A stretch of 15,868 bases of DNA, from the NCBI GenBank assembly GCA_007133365.1, contig SLMV01000072.1:1-15868 (forward strand), written 5' to 3'. Below are positions 1 through 6,715 of the stretch, piece by piece (within the stretch, counting starts at the first letter, position 1; every line of letters starts with the position of its first letter). This DNA is from Clostridia bacterium. GTDB taxonomy: Bacteria > Bacillota > Sulfobacillia > SLMV01. Under the pieces are notes generated by a model. It had not been told where the DNA came from. It saw nothing but the letters and a program-made list of their open reading frames with translations, and did no database searches. The translations under genes and the position numbers were made by a program.

Positions 1-106
1 CTGCCGCCGGGAGCATATCCGCTGTGCTCATCCGAGTGGCCATACGGGACTGATGAGCATCTCGATAGGTGGTATCGGTAATCCTCACTTTGCGACTCAC
101 GTTCAT
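1..106 (-). CDS. oadA: Carboxyltransferase subunit of a biotin-dependent oxaloacetate decarboxylase / pyruvate carboxylase (N-terminal 35 codons)
   Basis: Only the start is inside the window; the gene runs off the left edge. Reading the minus strand from an ATG at 106-104 gives a short leader followed by ITDTTYRDAHQSRMATRM. This matches the first strand of the TIM-barrel carboxyltransferase domain (HMGL-like) of the oxaloacetate decarboxylase alpha subunit, the pyruvate carboxylase C-terminal half and the transcarboxylase 5S subunit. The aspartate in that motif is a metal ligand in the family. An excellent Shine-Dalgarno AGGAGGT (complement 112-118) lies 5 nt before the ATG, which fixes the start. 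The gene follows the biotin carrier and the gamma-type subunit on the same strand, so I infer that it is the catalytic subunit of the same complex. A split pyruvate carboxylase B subunit is the main alternative. Substrate specificity cannot be read from 35 residues. Family call is confident, exact enzyme less so. Confidence 0.85.
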   Translation of the reverse strand, partial: MNVSRKVRITDTTYRDAHQSRMATRMSTADMLPAA

Positions 107-136
107 TAATGACCTCCTTTAGGCTAGGACCACCAG

Positions 137-586
137 CTATGCTGGATCGATCGTAATGAGCACGTCGCCGTTTTCGACTGTATCACCAGCACTAACGTCA
201 ATGGTGGCAATGGTGCCGTCTGCCGGCGCGACGATTTCGTTTTCTAATTTGAGGGCTTCGAGGGTCAGGAGCGTATCCCCGGCGCTGACCGTATCGCCCG
301 TGCTGACGAAAATTTCCATAATACTTCCCGCAAGGGGAGCGGTGACCTGTTCACTGCCAGCCTCGGAAGATGGGGCGGCTTCGGGTTTTGGCTCCGGTTT
401 TGGTTCTGGTTTTGGTTCGGGTTTGGGCTCCGGACGGGCTTCCGGCGCCGCTTTCGTGTCGGGCCGAGGAGCCGGCTGCGGTGGATTATCCGCCGTCGAT
501 TCGGCCGTTTGCTCGCCCCCATCCAACTCTTCAACGATCACCTCGTAGGTTTCACCGTTAACCGTCACTTTCAAACGCTTGGCCAT
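137..586 (-). CDS. Biotin carboxyl carrier protein of the decarboxylase complex
   Basis: A 149-residue free biotin carrier. Residues 1-21 form a beta-rich start (MAKRLKVTVNGETYEV) typical of biotin carriers that pair with Na+-pump decarboxylases. Residues 25-80 are a Pro/Glu/Lys/Ala-rich flexible linker with four PEPK units at 52-67. Residues 80-149 are a biotinyl/lipoyl domain (APLAGSIMEI, then EALKLENEI). The lysine expected to carry biotin is K113, 36 residues from the C-terminus, the usual place. The flanking residues are unusual: the family consensus is A-M-K-M and here it is A-L-K-L. The domain lacks the DKA of lipoyl domains, so biotin is favoured. The ATG start is preceded by GAGGAG. 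The gene begins 15 nt after the gamma-type subunit and ends 30 nt before the carboxyltransferase, so the three are probably one transcript. It would shuttle CO2 from the carboxyltransferase to the membrane beta subunit, which is not in the window. Confidence 0.9.
   Translation of the reverse strand: MAKRLKVTVNGETYEVIVEELDGGEQTAESTADNPPQPAPRPDTKAAPEARPEPKPEPKPEPKPEPKPEAAPSSEAGSEQVTAPLAGSIMEIFVSTGDTVSAGDTLLTLEALKLENEIVAPADGTIATIDVSAGDTVENGDVLITIDPA
386..433 (-). repeat. Tandem 12-bp repeat encoding the PEPK linker
   Basis: Four 12-bp units, TTTTGGYTCNGG as read on the plus strand, encode four consecutive Pro-Glu-Pro-Lys units in the linker of the biotin carrier. Units differ mostly at synonymous positions. 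Such linkers act as swinging arms, and the array could vary in copy number by slippage without changing frame because each unit is four codons. Confidence 0.85.
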
Positions 587-601
587 AATAAATAACTCCT
601 C

Positions 602-997
602 TCAAACTTTTTGGATATGAATTGCTTTTGGCGTTGAGTCCAGGGTTGCCAAGGTGGCGGCAATTACTGCAGCCGTCTTTTGACGGTCCCGGTCAACGCC
701 CCAGCGGCGAATTTCAATGTGTTTAGGAATGAAGCCAGTTGAAGCAATCACCGCGGCAAGGATTGCCGCCGAGACGCGGGATTCGATGGGACGTTCGACA
801 AACTCTGGAGCCGGTTCTTTTTCGGGTTGGACCTCCCGATCAGGAGCGGGGGGACCGACCTTGGGTCGTTCCTCAAACAACCAATTCATGATCGTGAGCA
901 CTAGCCATAAAAGTCCGAGGACCAAGAAAACGACGCCGATACCAATCAACGTAATTTGCAGTGCATTTGTGCCAATAGTAAAAGCCAATGTGAGCAT
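602..997 (-). CDS. oadG: Membrane gamma-type subunit of Na+-pumping decarboxylase (OadG-like)
   Basis: A 131-residue protein with one N-terminal membrane helix (about residues 13-37, containing ITLIGIGVVFLVLGLLWLVL), a Pro/Glu-rich hinge (46-70) and a small C-terminal domain with AAILAAVIAS and a following PKHIEIRR. This is the layout of the OAD gamma / sodium-pump decarboxylase gamma-delta family, which anchors and assembles the alpha and beta subunits. The C-terminal region appears duplicated: residues 77-99 and 109-131 align over 23 positions with 9 identities and several conservative changes. The assigned ATG (complement 995-997) has no well placed Shine-Dalgarno. A strong GAAGGAGGG lies about 20 nt upstream, and I found no better in-frame ATG, GTG or TTG closer to it, so the start remains slightly uncertain. 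It is the first gene of the minus-strand cluster, divergent from the amidohydrolase operon. Family assignment rests on topology, length and context. Confidence 0.75.
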   Translation of the reverse strand: MLTLAFTIGTNALQITLIGIGVVFLVLGLLWLVLTIMNWLFEERPKVGPPAPDREVQPEKEPAPEFVERPIESRVSAAILAAVIASTGFIPKHIEIRRWGVDRDRQKTAAVIAATLATLDSTPKAIHIQKV

Positions 998-1198
998 GTT
1001 AAATGTCGTAACCGACGATCCCTCCTTCTATCCCCAATCAAAAAAATTGCGTAATTTTACACCACAATCAATATAGTAAAGAATGTGGCAACAATAGCCA
1101 AGCTCAAAACCACAACAAGCAGGACTTGTTTTGAGCAAAGCGAAGGTTATCACCACTGTATCAAAACCAAGCTTTCTTTAGAATAGGGAGGGGTCGAT
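998..1198. promoter_or_regulatory. Divergent intergenic region with candidate promoters
   Basis: These 201 bp separate the decarboxylase genes (minus) from the long plus-strand operon and are clearly richer in A and T than their surroundings. Both transcripts should start here. Candidate plus-strand elements are TTGCGT (1047-1052) with TATAGT (1072-1077), spacing 19, or TTTACA (1056-1061) with AAGAAT (1079-1084), spacing 17. A candidate minus-strand pair is TTTACT (complement 1075-1080) with TAAAAT (complement 1054-1059), spacing 15. None is a strong consensus. The plus-strand gene has GGGAGG at 1186-1191, 7 nt before its GTG. Confidence 0.4.
1102..1136. repeat. Inverted repeat GCTCAAAAC-N17-GTTTTGAGC (possible operator)
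   Basis: GCTCAAAAC at 1102-1110 is the perfect reverse complement of GTTTTGAGC at 1128-1136. A second, inner inverted repeat AACAAG (1114-1119) and CTTGTT (1125-1130) can form with a 5-nt loop. The core TCAAAAC occurs at 1104-1110, inverted at 1128-1134, and again at 1161-1167 as part of TCAAAACCA, which also occurs at 1104-1112. No U-tract follows on either strand, so it is not an intrinsic terminator. Position in the divergent promoter region suggests a regulator binding site or a 5' leader structure. That is inference. Confidence 0.45.
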
Positions 1199-2860
1199 GT
1201 GGATTCTATTTCCGGGCGTCCAGTGGAACTCATTTTTTATGGAGGTCCCATCTACAGTGCGGATGCGAGCGACTCCACGTATACTGGGATGGCTGTGAGT
1301 GAGGGCCGAATTATCGCGCTAGGCGAGTCCGACGCGATCCGCTCGCTCGAGCAATTGCAAACCCGTGTGGTCAATTTGAAAGGACGCAGTATCATTCCAG
1401 GAATCGTTGATTCCCATAATCATTTGTTGACCGCCGGTGAGATTCTCGCAGAGGGGATTTTACTGTTCGATCTTGATTCGATCTCGGCCCTGCAAACGGC
1501 CATTGAAGAGAAGGCCCGCCAACTTCCCCCGGGACGCTGGTTGCGAGGCGCAGGCTGGATCGAGAGTCAGTTTGCCGAATGGCGTTTGCCCACCCGCCAA
1601 GATTTGGATCAGGTGGCCCCGGAGCATCCCGTCATCCTGGATCGGTTGTTTGGAATGAGTGTCGCCAACTCGAAGGCGCTCGAGGCGGCGGGAATTGACG
1701 AGGAAGACCCGCCCGGGGTTCGGGGGCGGATTGACCGCGATGAAACCGGTCGACCGACCGGAATTCTGCGAGATGGCGCCCAAAGCCTTGTTTACCAGGC
1801 CATGCCGCGGCCGGGCGAGGATGAACAACTTGCTGCCATGACGGAATATATTGCCACCGCGGGCGGAGAGTACATCCGTTACGGCATTACCAGTGTGGTG
1901 GACCCCGGGGTTACGCCGATGGGCATGCGCGCTTATCAACGTGCCCGGGAGGCGAATCGTCTCCCCTTACGGGTCAACATGATGCCGGCCTGGTACGGGC
2001 TTCGCCCGGAGATGCACCCCGAACTGCCCGGGCGCGTCGATCATCTCGGCGTTTACACCGGATTCGGCGATGCGTGGTTGAGGTTGGGCGCTTTGAAAAT
2101 GGCCTTGGACGGGGGCTTGGGGAGTCGAACGGCTTGGATGAATCACCCGTTTTCCGATGGAACATACAGCGAGATTCCCCTTCGGCTTGACCGAGAGCGG
2201 CTCGGACACTGGATGGCCCAGGGGCACGATGCGGGGTGGTCGATCGGGGTGCACTGCTGTGGGGATCGGGCCCAGGATGAAGCGTGCCGCCTTTTTGCTC
2301 AGGTGATCGGAGCCCGTCCGGAGCGGACGCATCGACATAACATTATTCACGGCTACTTCCCGACGGACGAATCGCTTTGCCTCATGGCCGAGCATGATGT
2401 GTCCGTCTCCTTGCAGCCCGGTTTCATCTGGGTGGAGGGTGACCTTTACCCCACCATTGTCGATGAGGAGATGTTGAAGCGGTTTAAACCTATCAAGACC
2501 TATCTCCAACGGGGAATCCGGGTGGTTGGGAATACGGATATGACCTCCGCCCACTACAATCCCTTTTGGGGCATTCACAGCGCCGTCACCCGGCGCACGG
2601 CCCAAGGCCTTCAACTCGGAACGAAGGAGGCGGTGGATCGAATGGAAGCGCTCAAAATGTTTACTATCAACGGGGCGGATTTGACCCTTGAGGCGGATGA
2701 AAAGGGATCGCTCGAAAAGCACAAAAGGGCCGATTTGGTCGTCTTAAATGATGATTTTGGTGCCATTCCCGCCGATGGTCTTCGTTCCCTGGGTGTTGAT
2801 ATGACGGTCATTGGGGGTCGAATTGTGTTTGAAGCCAACTCGGAAACCGGAGGCGGCTGA
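1199..2860 (+). CDS. YtcJ-type metal-dependent amidohydrolase (Amidohydro_3)
   Basis: A 553-residue cytoplasmic enzyme of the amidohydrolase superfamily, YtcJ/N-substituted formamide deformylase branch. The N-terminal beta-sandwich (IFYGGPIYSAD, then GRIIALG) is followed by the metal-binding HxH in DSHNHLL (H73, H75), a conserved K300 in ALKMALDGGLGSR, H352 in HCCGDRA, H384 in HNIIHGY and D447 in GNTDMTS. A C-terminal AVTRRTAQG and the closing sandwich complete the fold. All expected metal and catalytic positions are present, so it should be active on an amide or cyclic amide bond; the substrate is unknown. The start is GTG at 1199 with GGGAGG 7 nt upstream; the overlapping ATG at 1197 is in another frame. 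It leads the long plus-strand operon, and its stop overlaps the next ATG by one base. Placing such an enzyme ahead of fumarase is unusual and hints at release of a C4 acid or amine from an amide, which is only speculation. Confidence 0.85.
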   Translation: MDSISGRPVELIFYGGPIYSADASDSTYTGMAVSEGRIIALGESDAIRSLEQLQTRVVNLKGRSIIPGIVDSHNHLLTAGEILAEGILLFDLDSISALQTAIEEKARQLPPGRWLRGAGWIESQFAEWRLPTRQDLDQVAPEHPVILDRLFGMSVANSKALEAAGIDEEDPPGVRGRIDRDETGRPTGILRDGAQSLVYQAMPRPGEDEQLAAMTEYIATAGGEYIRYGITSVVDPGVTPMGMRAYQRAREANRLPLRVNMMPAWYGLRPEMHPELPGRVDHLGVYTGFGDAWLRLGALKMALDGGLGSRTAWMNHPFSDGTYSEIPLRLDRERLGHWMAQGHDAGWSIGVHCCGDRAQDEACRLFAQVIGARPERTHRHNIIHGYFPTDESLCLMAEHDVSVSLQPGFIWVEGDLYPTIVDEEMLKRFKPIKTYLQRGIRVVGNTDMTSAHYNPFWGIHSAVTRRTAQGLQLGTKEAVDRMEALKMFTINGADLTLEADEKGSLEKHKRADLVVLNDDFGAIPADGLRSLGVDMTVIGGRIVFEANSETGGG

Positions 2861-3699
2861 TGCGGCACGTGACCTCGGAGATGATCGAGACCTCGGTGGC
2901 GGACTTGATGGAGCGTGCGAACTATTGCCTTAGGGACGATGTTGAGCAGGCATTGGCCGAAGCCCAAACGCGGGAAGAATCGACCGCCGGTCAAGGACTT
3001 TTGAATGCGCTTCGGGAAAACAGCCGCATTGCCCGAACGGGCGATTACCCCCTCTGTCAGGATACAGGAACCGCCGTGGTTTTTGTTGAATTGGGGCGGG
3101 ACGTGAAAATAACGGGGGATCTTTATGGGGCCATCAATCGGGGCGTTGCCCGTGCGACACGGCGGGGATATCTGCGCGCTTCGATGGTGGCCGATCCCCT
3201 CCGGCGGGAAAATACCAAGGACAACACCCCGGCCATCATCCACCTCGATAGTGTGGCCGGTTCTGCGATACGGTTGTATGTCATGCCCAAGGGCGCCGGA
3301 AGTGAAAACATGAGCCGATTATGGATGCTCCTTCCCGGAGAAGGCGTGTCGGGGGTCAAACGGGTGGTGCTCGAAACCTTGACCATAGGCGGTAGCAGTG
3401 CCTGTCCCCCGTTGGTGGTGGGAATCGGATTGGGAGGCAGTTTTGATTCGGTGCCCCTCTTGGCCAAGCGGGCTTTGATGCGGCCGCTGAATTCCCCGAA
3501 TGACGCCCCCCATCTGGCCACTCTTGAATCCGATCTTTTGGATGCGATCAATGCCTTGGGGATCGGGCCCGGCGGTCTCGGGGGCCGGGTAACGGCTTTG
3601 TCCGTGGCGATCGAGGCCGCACCTTGTCACATCGCATCGTTGCCCGTAGCCGTCAATTTAGGATGTCATGCCATGCGAGGAAGAGAGGCGGTGCTGTGA
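2860..3699 (+). CDS. Class I fumarase / tartrate dehydratase, alpha subunit
   Basis: A 279-residue alpha subunit of the two-subunit, oxygen-sensitive Fe-S hydro-lyases. It would hydrate fumarate to (S)-malate together with the next gene product. Three cysteines fit the [4Fe-4S] ligands of the family: C66 in PLCQDTGT, C182 in GSSACPPL and C269 in NLGCHA. C256 (APCHIASLPVAV) is nearby but less typical. The substrate-side motif KGAGSENMS (residues 144-152) is also conserved. Length is normal for the alpha subunit, which is about 280 residues. The start ATG overlaps the amidohydrolase stop in TGATG, and the gene ends overlapping the beta subunit start, so both are translationally coupled. L-tartrate dehydratase is homologous and cannot be excluded by sequence reading, but the malic enzyme and CoA ligase that follow favour fumarase. 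Confidence 0.9.
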   Translation: MRHVTSEMIETSVADLMERANYCLRDDVEQALAEAQTREESTAGQGLLNALRENSRIARTGDYPLCQDTGTAVVFVELGRDVKITGDLYGAINRGVARATRRGYLRASMVADPLRRENTKDNTPAIIHLDSVAGSAIRLYVMPKGAGSENMSRLWMLLPGEGVSGVKRVVLETLTIGGSSACPPLVVGIGLGGSFDSVPLLAKRALMRPLNSPNDAPHLATLESDLLDAINALGIGPGGLGGRVTALSVAIEAAPCHIASLPVAVNLGCHAMRGREAVL

Positions 3700-4256
3700 G
3701 CGGTTACCCGGTTCATCTTCACCTCCCAGCGGATAATCATGATATGATGGGGCTAAGAATCGGCCAGGTCGTTCGACTGTCGGGCACCTTGCTCACCGCA
3801 CGAGATGCTGCCCATCAGCGCCTGGTTTCGAGTCTAGAAGCGGGCGAGGCAATTCCCGTCTGCCTTGATCAGGCAGTCCTTTATTATGTGGGGCCGGCGC
3901 CCGCTCGACCGGGCCGTCCGGTGGGCTCCGCTGGTCCCACAACGGCACGCCGGATGGACCCTTACACACCGTGCCTTCTTGCGCAGGGTGTCAAGGGAAT
4001 GATCGGCAAAGGCCCGCGTTCCGAACAAGTGCAGCGAGCAATGCGCGACCATGGTGCGGTATATTTTGCCGCACCGGGGGGAGCCGGCGCTTTGCTCGCC
4101 CAATGCATTGTTCAAGCGGAGGTGTTGGCCTATCCGGAGTTGGGACCGGAGGCCATCCATCGGCTCGAGGTACGCGAGTTCCCGGCGGTGGTGGCGGGGG
4201 ATCGTTTCGGGGGCAATCTTTATGATAGTGGACCGAAAACCTATGCCTTAGGTTGA
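3696..4256 (+). CDS. Class I fumarase / tartrate dehydratase, beta subunit
   Basis: A 186-residue beta subunit partnering the preceding gene. It shows the family landmarks in order: GQVVRLSGTLLTARDAAH (residues 23-40), YYVGPAP (63-69), GPTTARRMDPYT (80-91) and the GVKGMIGKG loop (98-106), then AAPGGAGALLAQ (125-136). These residues form the substrate pocket facing the alpha-subunit cluster. The start is GTG at 3696, inside the GTGA overlap with the alpha stop. The frame stays open upstream to an ATG at 3624, but that extension (rich in Arg, overlapping the alpha subunit by 76 nt) has no family resemblance and would add 24 residues, so I reject it. A GAGAGG lies just upstream. The C-terminal FGGNLYDSG is typical. 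Separate alpha and beta genes, rather than one fused chain, fit Gram-positive thermophiles, archaea and many anaerobes. Confidence 0.9.
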   Translation: MSGYPVHLHLPADNHDMMGLRIGQVVRLSGTLLTARDAAHQRLVSSLEAGEAIPVCLDQAVLYYVGPAPARPGRPVGSAGPTTARRMDPYTPCLLAQGVKGMIGKGPRSEQVQRAMRDHGAVYFAAPGGAGALLAQCIVQAEVLAYPELGPEAIHRLEVREFPAVVAGDRFGGNLYDSGPKTYALG

Positions 4257-4283
4257 TGTGGGGTTGGTGAAAGGGGATCGATT

Positions 4284-5582
4284 TTGAAAAGAGATGAACT
4301 ACGAGCACGAGCCCTATCGCTTCATCGTCGTTACGAGGGGAAATGGGCCACCTGCAGTAAGGTTCGTGTGAAAACGCCCGACGATTTAAGCTTGGCTTAT
4401 ACCCCAGGCGTGGCCGAGCCCTGTAAAAAGATTGATCAAGACCCGGATGCGGTTTATGCGTATACCAACCGTGGCAATCTCGTAGGGGTGGTCACGGATG
4501 GTTCGGCGGTCTTGGGTTTGGGAAATATTGGACCCTACGCGGCCTACCCGGTTATGGAAGGAAAATGCGTGCTTTTCAAGACGTTTGGCGGACTCGATGC
4601 GGTGCCCATTTGTCTCAATACTCAAGAGGTTGACGCGATTGTGGAACATGTTTTGTTGCTCGAGCCGACCTTTGGGGGCATCAACCTAGAGGATATTGCA
4701 TCCCCCCGTTGTTTTGAGATTGAACGCCAACTTAAAGAAAAATCGAGCATTCCCATTTTCCACGATGATCAGCACGGCACCGCGGTGGTGGTGGCCGCGG
4801 CCTTGTTAAACGCTGCCAAATTGGCCGAAAAAGAAATGAAGTCGCTACGAGTCGTGATCAACGGCGCCGGTGCTGCCGGTCTTGCGACGGCACGCTTGCT
4901 GCTCGAACTCGGCGTAGAGGCACTCATTTTGTGCGATCGAGATGGGGCCCTTTATGAGGGCTTTCCCGGTCCTATGAATCCTGAGCAAGCACTACTGGCG
5001 AAACAGACCAATCCCGAACGATGCCGGGGCCATTTGAGCGAGGTGCTCCCGGGCGCCGATGTTTTCATCGGTCTTTCCGCCGGTGGCGTCTTGACTTCCA
5101 CCATGGTGCGGTCCATGGCACCGCGATCCATCGTCTTTGCCATGGCCAACCCGGAACCGGAAATTTATCCGGAAGATGCCCGGATGGGCGGCGCATGGAT
5201 CACGGCGACGGGACGATCCGATTTCCCGAATCAGATCAACAATGTGCTTGCGTTTCCCGGCATAATGGCGGGGGCTCTCGGGGTTCGCGCCAGCGATATT
5301 ACCGCCTCGATGAAACGCTCGGCGGCGCAGGCAATTGCGGATTGCGTATCCGAAGAAGCGCTGCGATGGGACCATGTGATTCCCGAGGTATTCGATCCGG
5401 ACGTGGCGCCCGCGGTGGCACAAGCCGTGGCACGTTCGGCCATCGCCGAAGGCATCCAGCGCCTCGAGCGGGATCCGCGGGCGGTCGCGGATCGGGTGCG
5501 GCAACGCGTTCTTGGTTTTAACGATCGGAGGTGTCAAGAGGAACCCGATCCAGATCAAACCGGGCTTCCTCCTAAAAGATGA
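4284..5582 (+). CDS. Malic enzyme (malate dehydrogenase, oxaloacetate-decarboxylating)
   Basis: A 432-residue short prokaryotic malic enzyme, converting (S)-malate to pyruvate, CO2 and NAD(P)H. Catalytic Tyr is Y39 in AYTPGVAEPC and catalytic Lys is K94 in MEGKCVLFK. Metal ligands are E136-D137 in NLEDIASP and D161/D162 in FHDDQHGTA. The nucleotide fold starts at GAGAAG (194-199). The second strand ends in LCDRDG (D218), and an acidic residue there usually favours NAD over NADP, but that is weak evidence. N319/N320 in QINNVLAFPG are conserved. There is no phosphotransacetylase domain, so it is the short form. The start is TTG at 4284 with AAGGGG 7 nt upstream. It stands 27 nt after fumarase beta and overlaps the next gene by 4 nt (ATGA), making a direct fumarate-malate-pyruvate route. 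About 15 C-terminal residues (EEPDPDQTG and neighbours) look like a variable tail. Confidence 0.93.
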   Translation: MKRDELRARALSLHRRYEGKWATCSKVRVKTPDDLSLAYTPGVAEPCKKIDQDPDAVYAYTNRGNLVGVVTDGSAVLGLGNIGPYAAYPVMEGKCVLFKTFGGLDAVPICLNTQEVDAIVEHVLLLEPTFGGINLEDIASPRCFEIERQLKEKSSIPIFHDDQHGTAVVVAAALLNAAKLAEKEMKSLRVVINGAGAAGLATARLLLELGVEALILCDRDGALYEGFPGPMNPEQALLAKQTNPERCRGHLSEVLPGADVFIGLSAGGVLTSTMVRSMAPRSIVFAMANPEPEIYPEDARMGGAWITATGRSDFPNQINNVLAFPGIMAGALGVRASDITASMKRSAAQAIADCVSEEALRWDHVIPEVFDPDVAPAVAQAVARSAIAEGIQRLERDPRAVADRVRQRVLGFNDRRCQEEPDPDQTGLPPKR

Positions 5583-6715
5583 GATTATATGAATATATGG
5601 CAAAGAACATGTTGGCGGACTATGGCATTCCCATTCCTAAAAGTCGGGTGGTGACGTCGGTTGATGAGGCGGTGGAGACGGCCGACGATTTTGGTGTTCC
5701 CGTGGTCTTAAAGGCCCAAGTCTTAAGTGGCGGCCGGGGCAAAGCCGGCGGGATCCAATTCGCCGAAACTCCCCGCATAGCCGGCGAAAATGCCCAAACG
5801 TTGTTGGCTAGCGAGATCGGCGGGCACCGGGTGGAGACGCTTTTGGTCGAGGAAAGACTTGACATTGATCGCGAATGGTATCTGGGCATCATCATCGATA
5901 CCGCGAGCAAATCCCCCGTGGTGATGGCATCGGCTCAGGGCGGAGTTGAAATTGAAACGGTCCCGGACCGCAATATCTTTCGTGCGACCATCGATACGAA
6001 ATGGGGCTTATTTCGCTACCAAATGCGCGCCCTGACCACCGATATGGGGATTTCGGGCGTGGCCGCGCGCCAAGTTCAAACAATCGCCATCGCCCTTTAT
6101 CGGTTGTTCCGCCGGGAAGATGCGCTCATGGCGGAGATCAATCCGCTGGCCCTTTGTGGGGATGAAGTGGTGGCCGCGGATGCACGCTTGACCTTAGATG
6201 ATGACAGTCGATTTCGCCACCGGGATTGGCCGGATACGGAGGCGTTCGGGGAAATTGGGGCGCGAATCGCCGAACTGGGGTTGTCCTATGTGCCTCTGGC
6301 TGGGGATGTCGCCGTTTTGGCCAACGGCGCCGGCGCCACCATGGCGACCATGGATGCTTTGGCCCACTTTGGAGCCGACCCGATGAATTTCCTCGATGTA
6401 GGGGGCGGGGCGGATCGCGAGAAGATGGGAGAAGCGTTACGCCTATTGGCCAGCACCGATCCCAAGGTAATTTTGATCAATGTCTTTGGGGGCATCACGC
6501 GATGCGACGAATTGGCCCAGATGGTGGTCGATGCGAAGGCATCCGGCGTCCTTGAGGCTCCCTTGGTCATTCGGCTTTCCGGTACCAATGAAGATGAGGG
6601 TCGGGACATTTTGGAGGCCGCGGGGTTGAATGCATTTAACCATTTGGACCAGGCAGCGCGCCGAGCCGCGGAGTTAGTTGGAGAGGGGGGTGCGGATGAC
6701 AATTCGAGTGGATGA
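5579..6715 (+). CDS. sucC: Succinate-CoA ligase (ADP-forming) beta subunit, or related C4-acid-CoA ligase
   Basis: A 378-residue beta subunit with an N-terminal ATP-grasp domain (about 1-235) and a C-terminal CoA-ligase flavodoxin-like domain (about 240-378). Landmarks are MRLYEYMAKNML, the nucleotide-binding SGGRGKAGG (50-58), the Mg-binding AEINPL (185-190) and D201, then NGAG (249-252), FLDVGGGAD (271-279), the phosphate loop GGITRCDE (304-311) and IRLSGTNEDEG (331-341). The complex makes succinyl-CoA from succinate, CoA and ATP, or runs in reverse to make ATP. Malate-CoA ligase (MtkA) is a close homologue and cannot be ruled out, which matters because malate is the central metabolite of this operon. 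The start ATG overlaps the malic enzyme stop and lacks a clear Shine-Dalgarno, so translation is probably coupled. Its last 20 nt overlap sucD. Confidence 0.92.
   Translation: MRLYEYMAKNMLADYGIPIPKSRVVTSVDEAVETADDFGVPVVLKAQVLSGGRGKAGGIQFAETPRIAGENAQTLLASEIGGHRVETLLVEERLDIDREWYLGIIIDTASKSPVVMASAQGGVEIETVPDRNIFRATIDTKWGLFRYQMRALTTDMGISGVAARQVQTIAIALYRLFRREDALMAEINPLALCGDEVVAADARLTLDDDSRFRHRDWPDTEAFGEIGARIAELGLSYVPLAGDVAVLANGAGATMATMDALAHFGADPMNFLDVGGGADREKMGEALRLLASTDPKVILINVFGGITRCDELAQMVVDAKASGVLEAPLVIRLSGTNEDEGRDILEAAGLNAFNHLDQAARRAAELVGEGGADDNSSG

Noticed and set aside
134..146. CCAGC-TAT-GCTGG palindrome at the stop of the biotin carrier gene
   Set aside because: A 5-bp stem with a 3-nt loop is expected often by chance, and nothing else marks it as regulatory or a terminator.
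386..433. Tandem repeats considered as CRISPR or a minisatellite element
   Set aside because: The repeats are adjacent 12-bp units without spacers and encode an in-frame PEPK linker.
1967..2722. 251-codon open frame on the minus strand inside the amidohydrolase
   Set aside because: It lies wholly antisense to a gene with complete family motifs, its translation has no recognisable domain, and no ribosome binding site precedes it. Long antisense frames are expected at this base composition.
2611..3243. 210-codon minus-strand frame across the amidohydrolase-fumarase junction
   Set aside because: It is antisense to two well supported genes with no recognisable motif.
4992..5603. 203-codon minus-strand frame opposite malic enzyme
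   Set aside because: It is antisense to a conserved gene; composition is rich in Arg, His and Gly as expected for a shadow frame.
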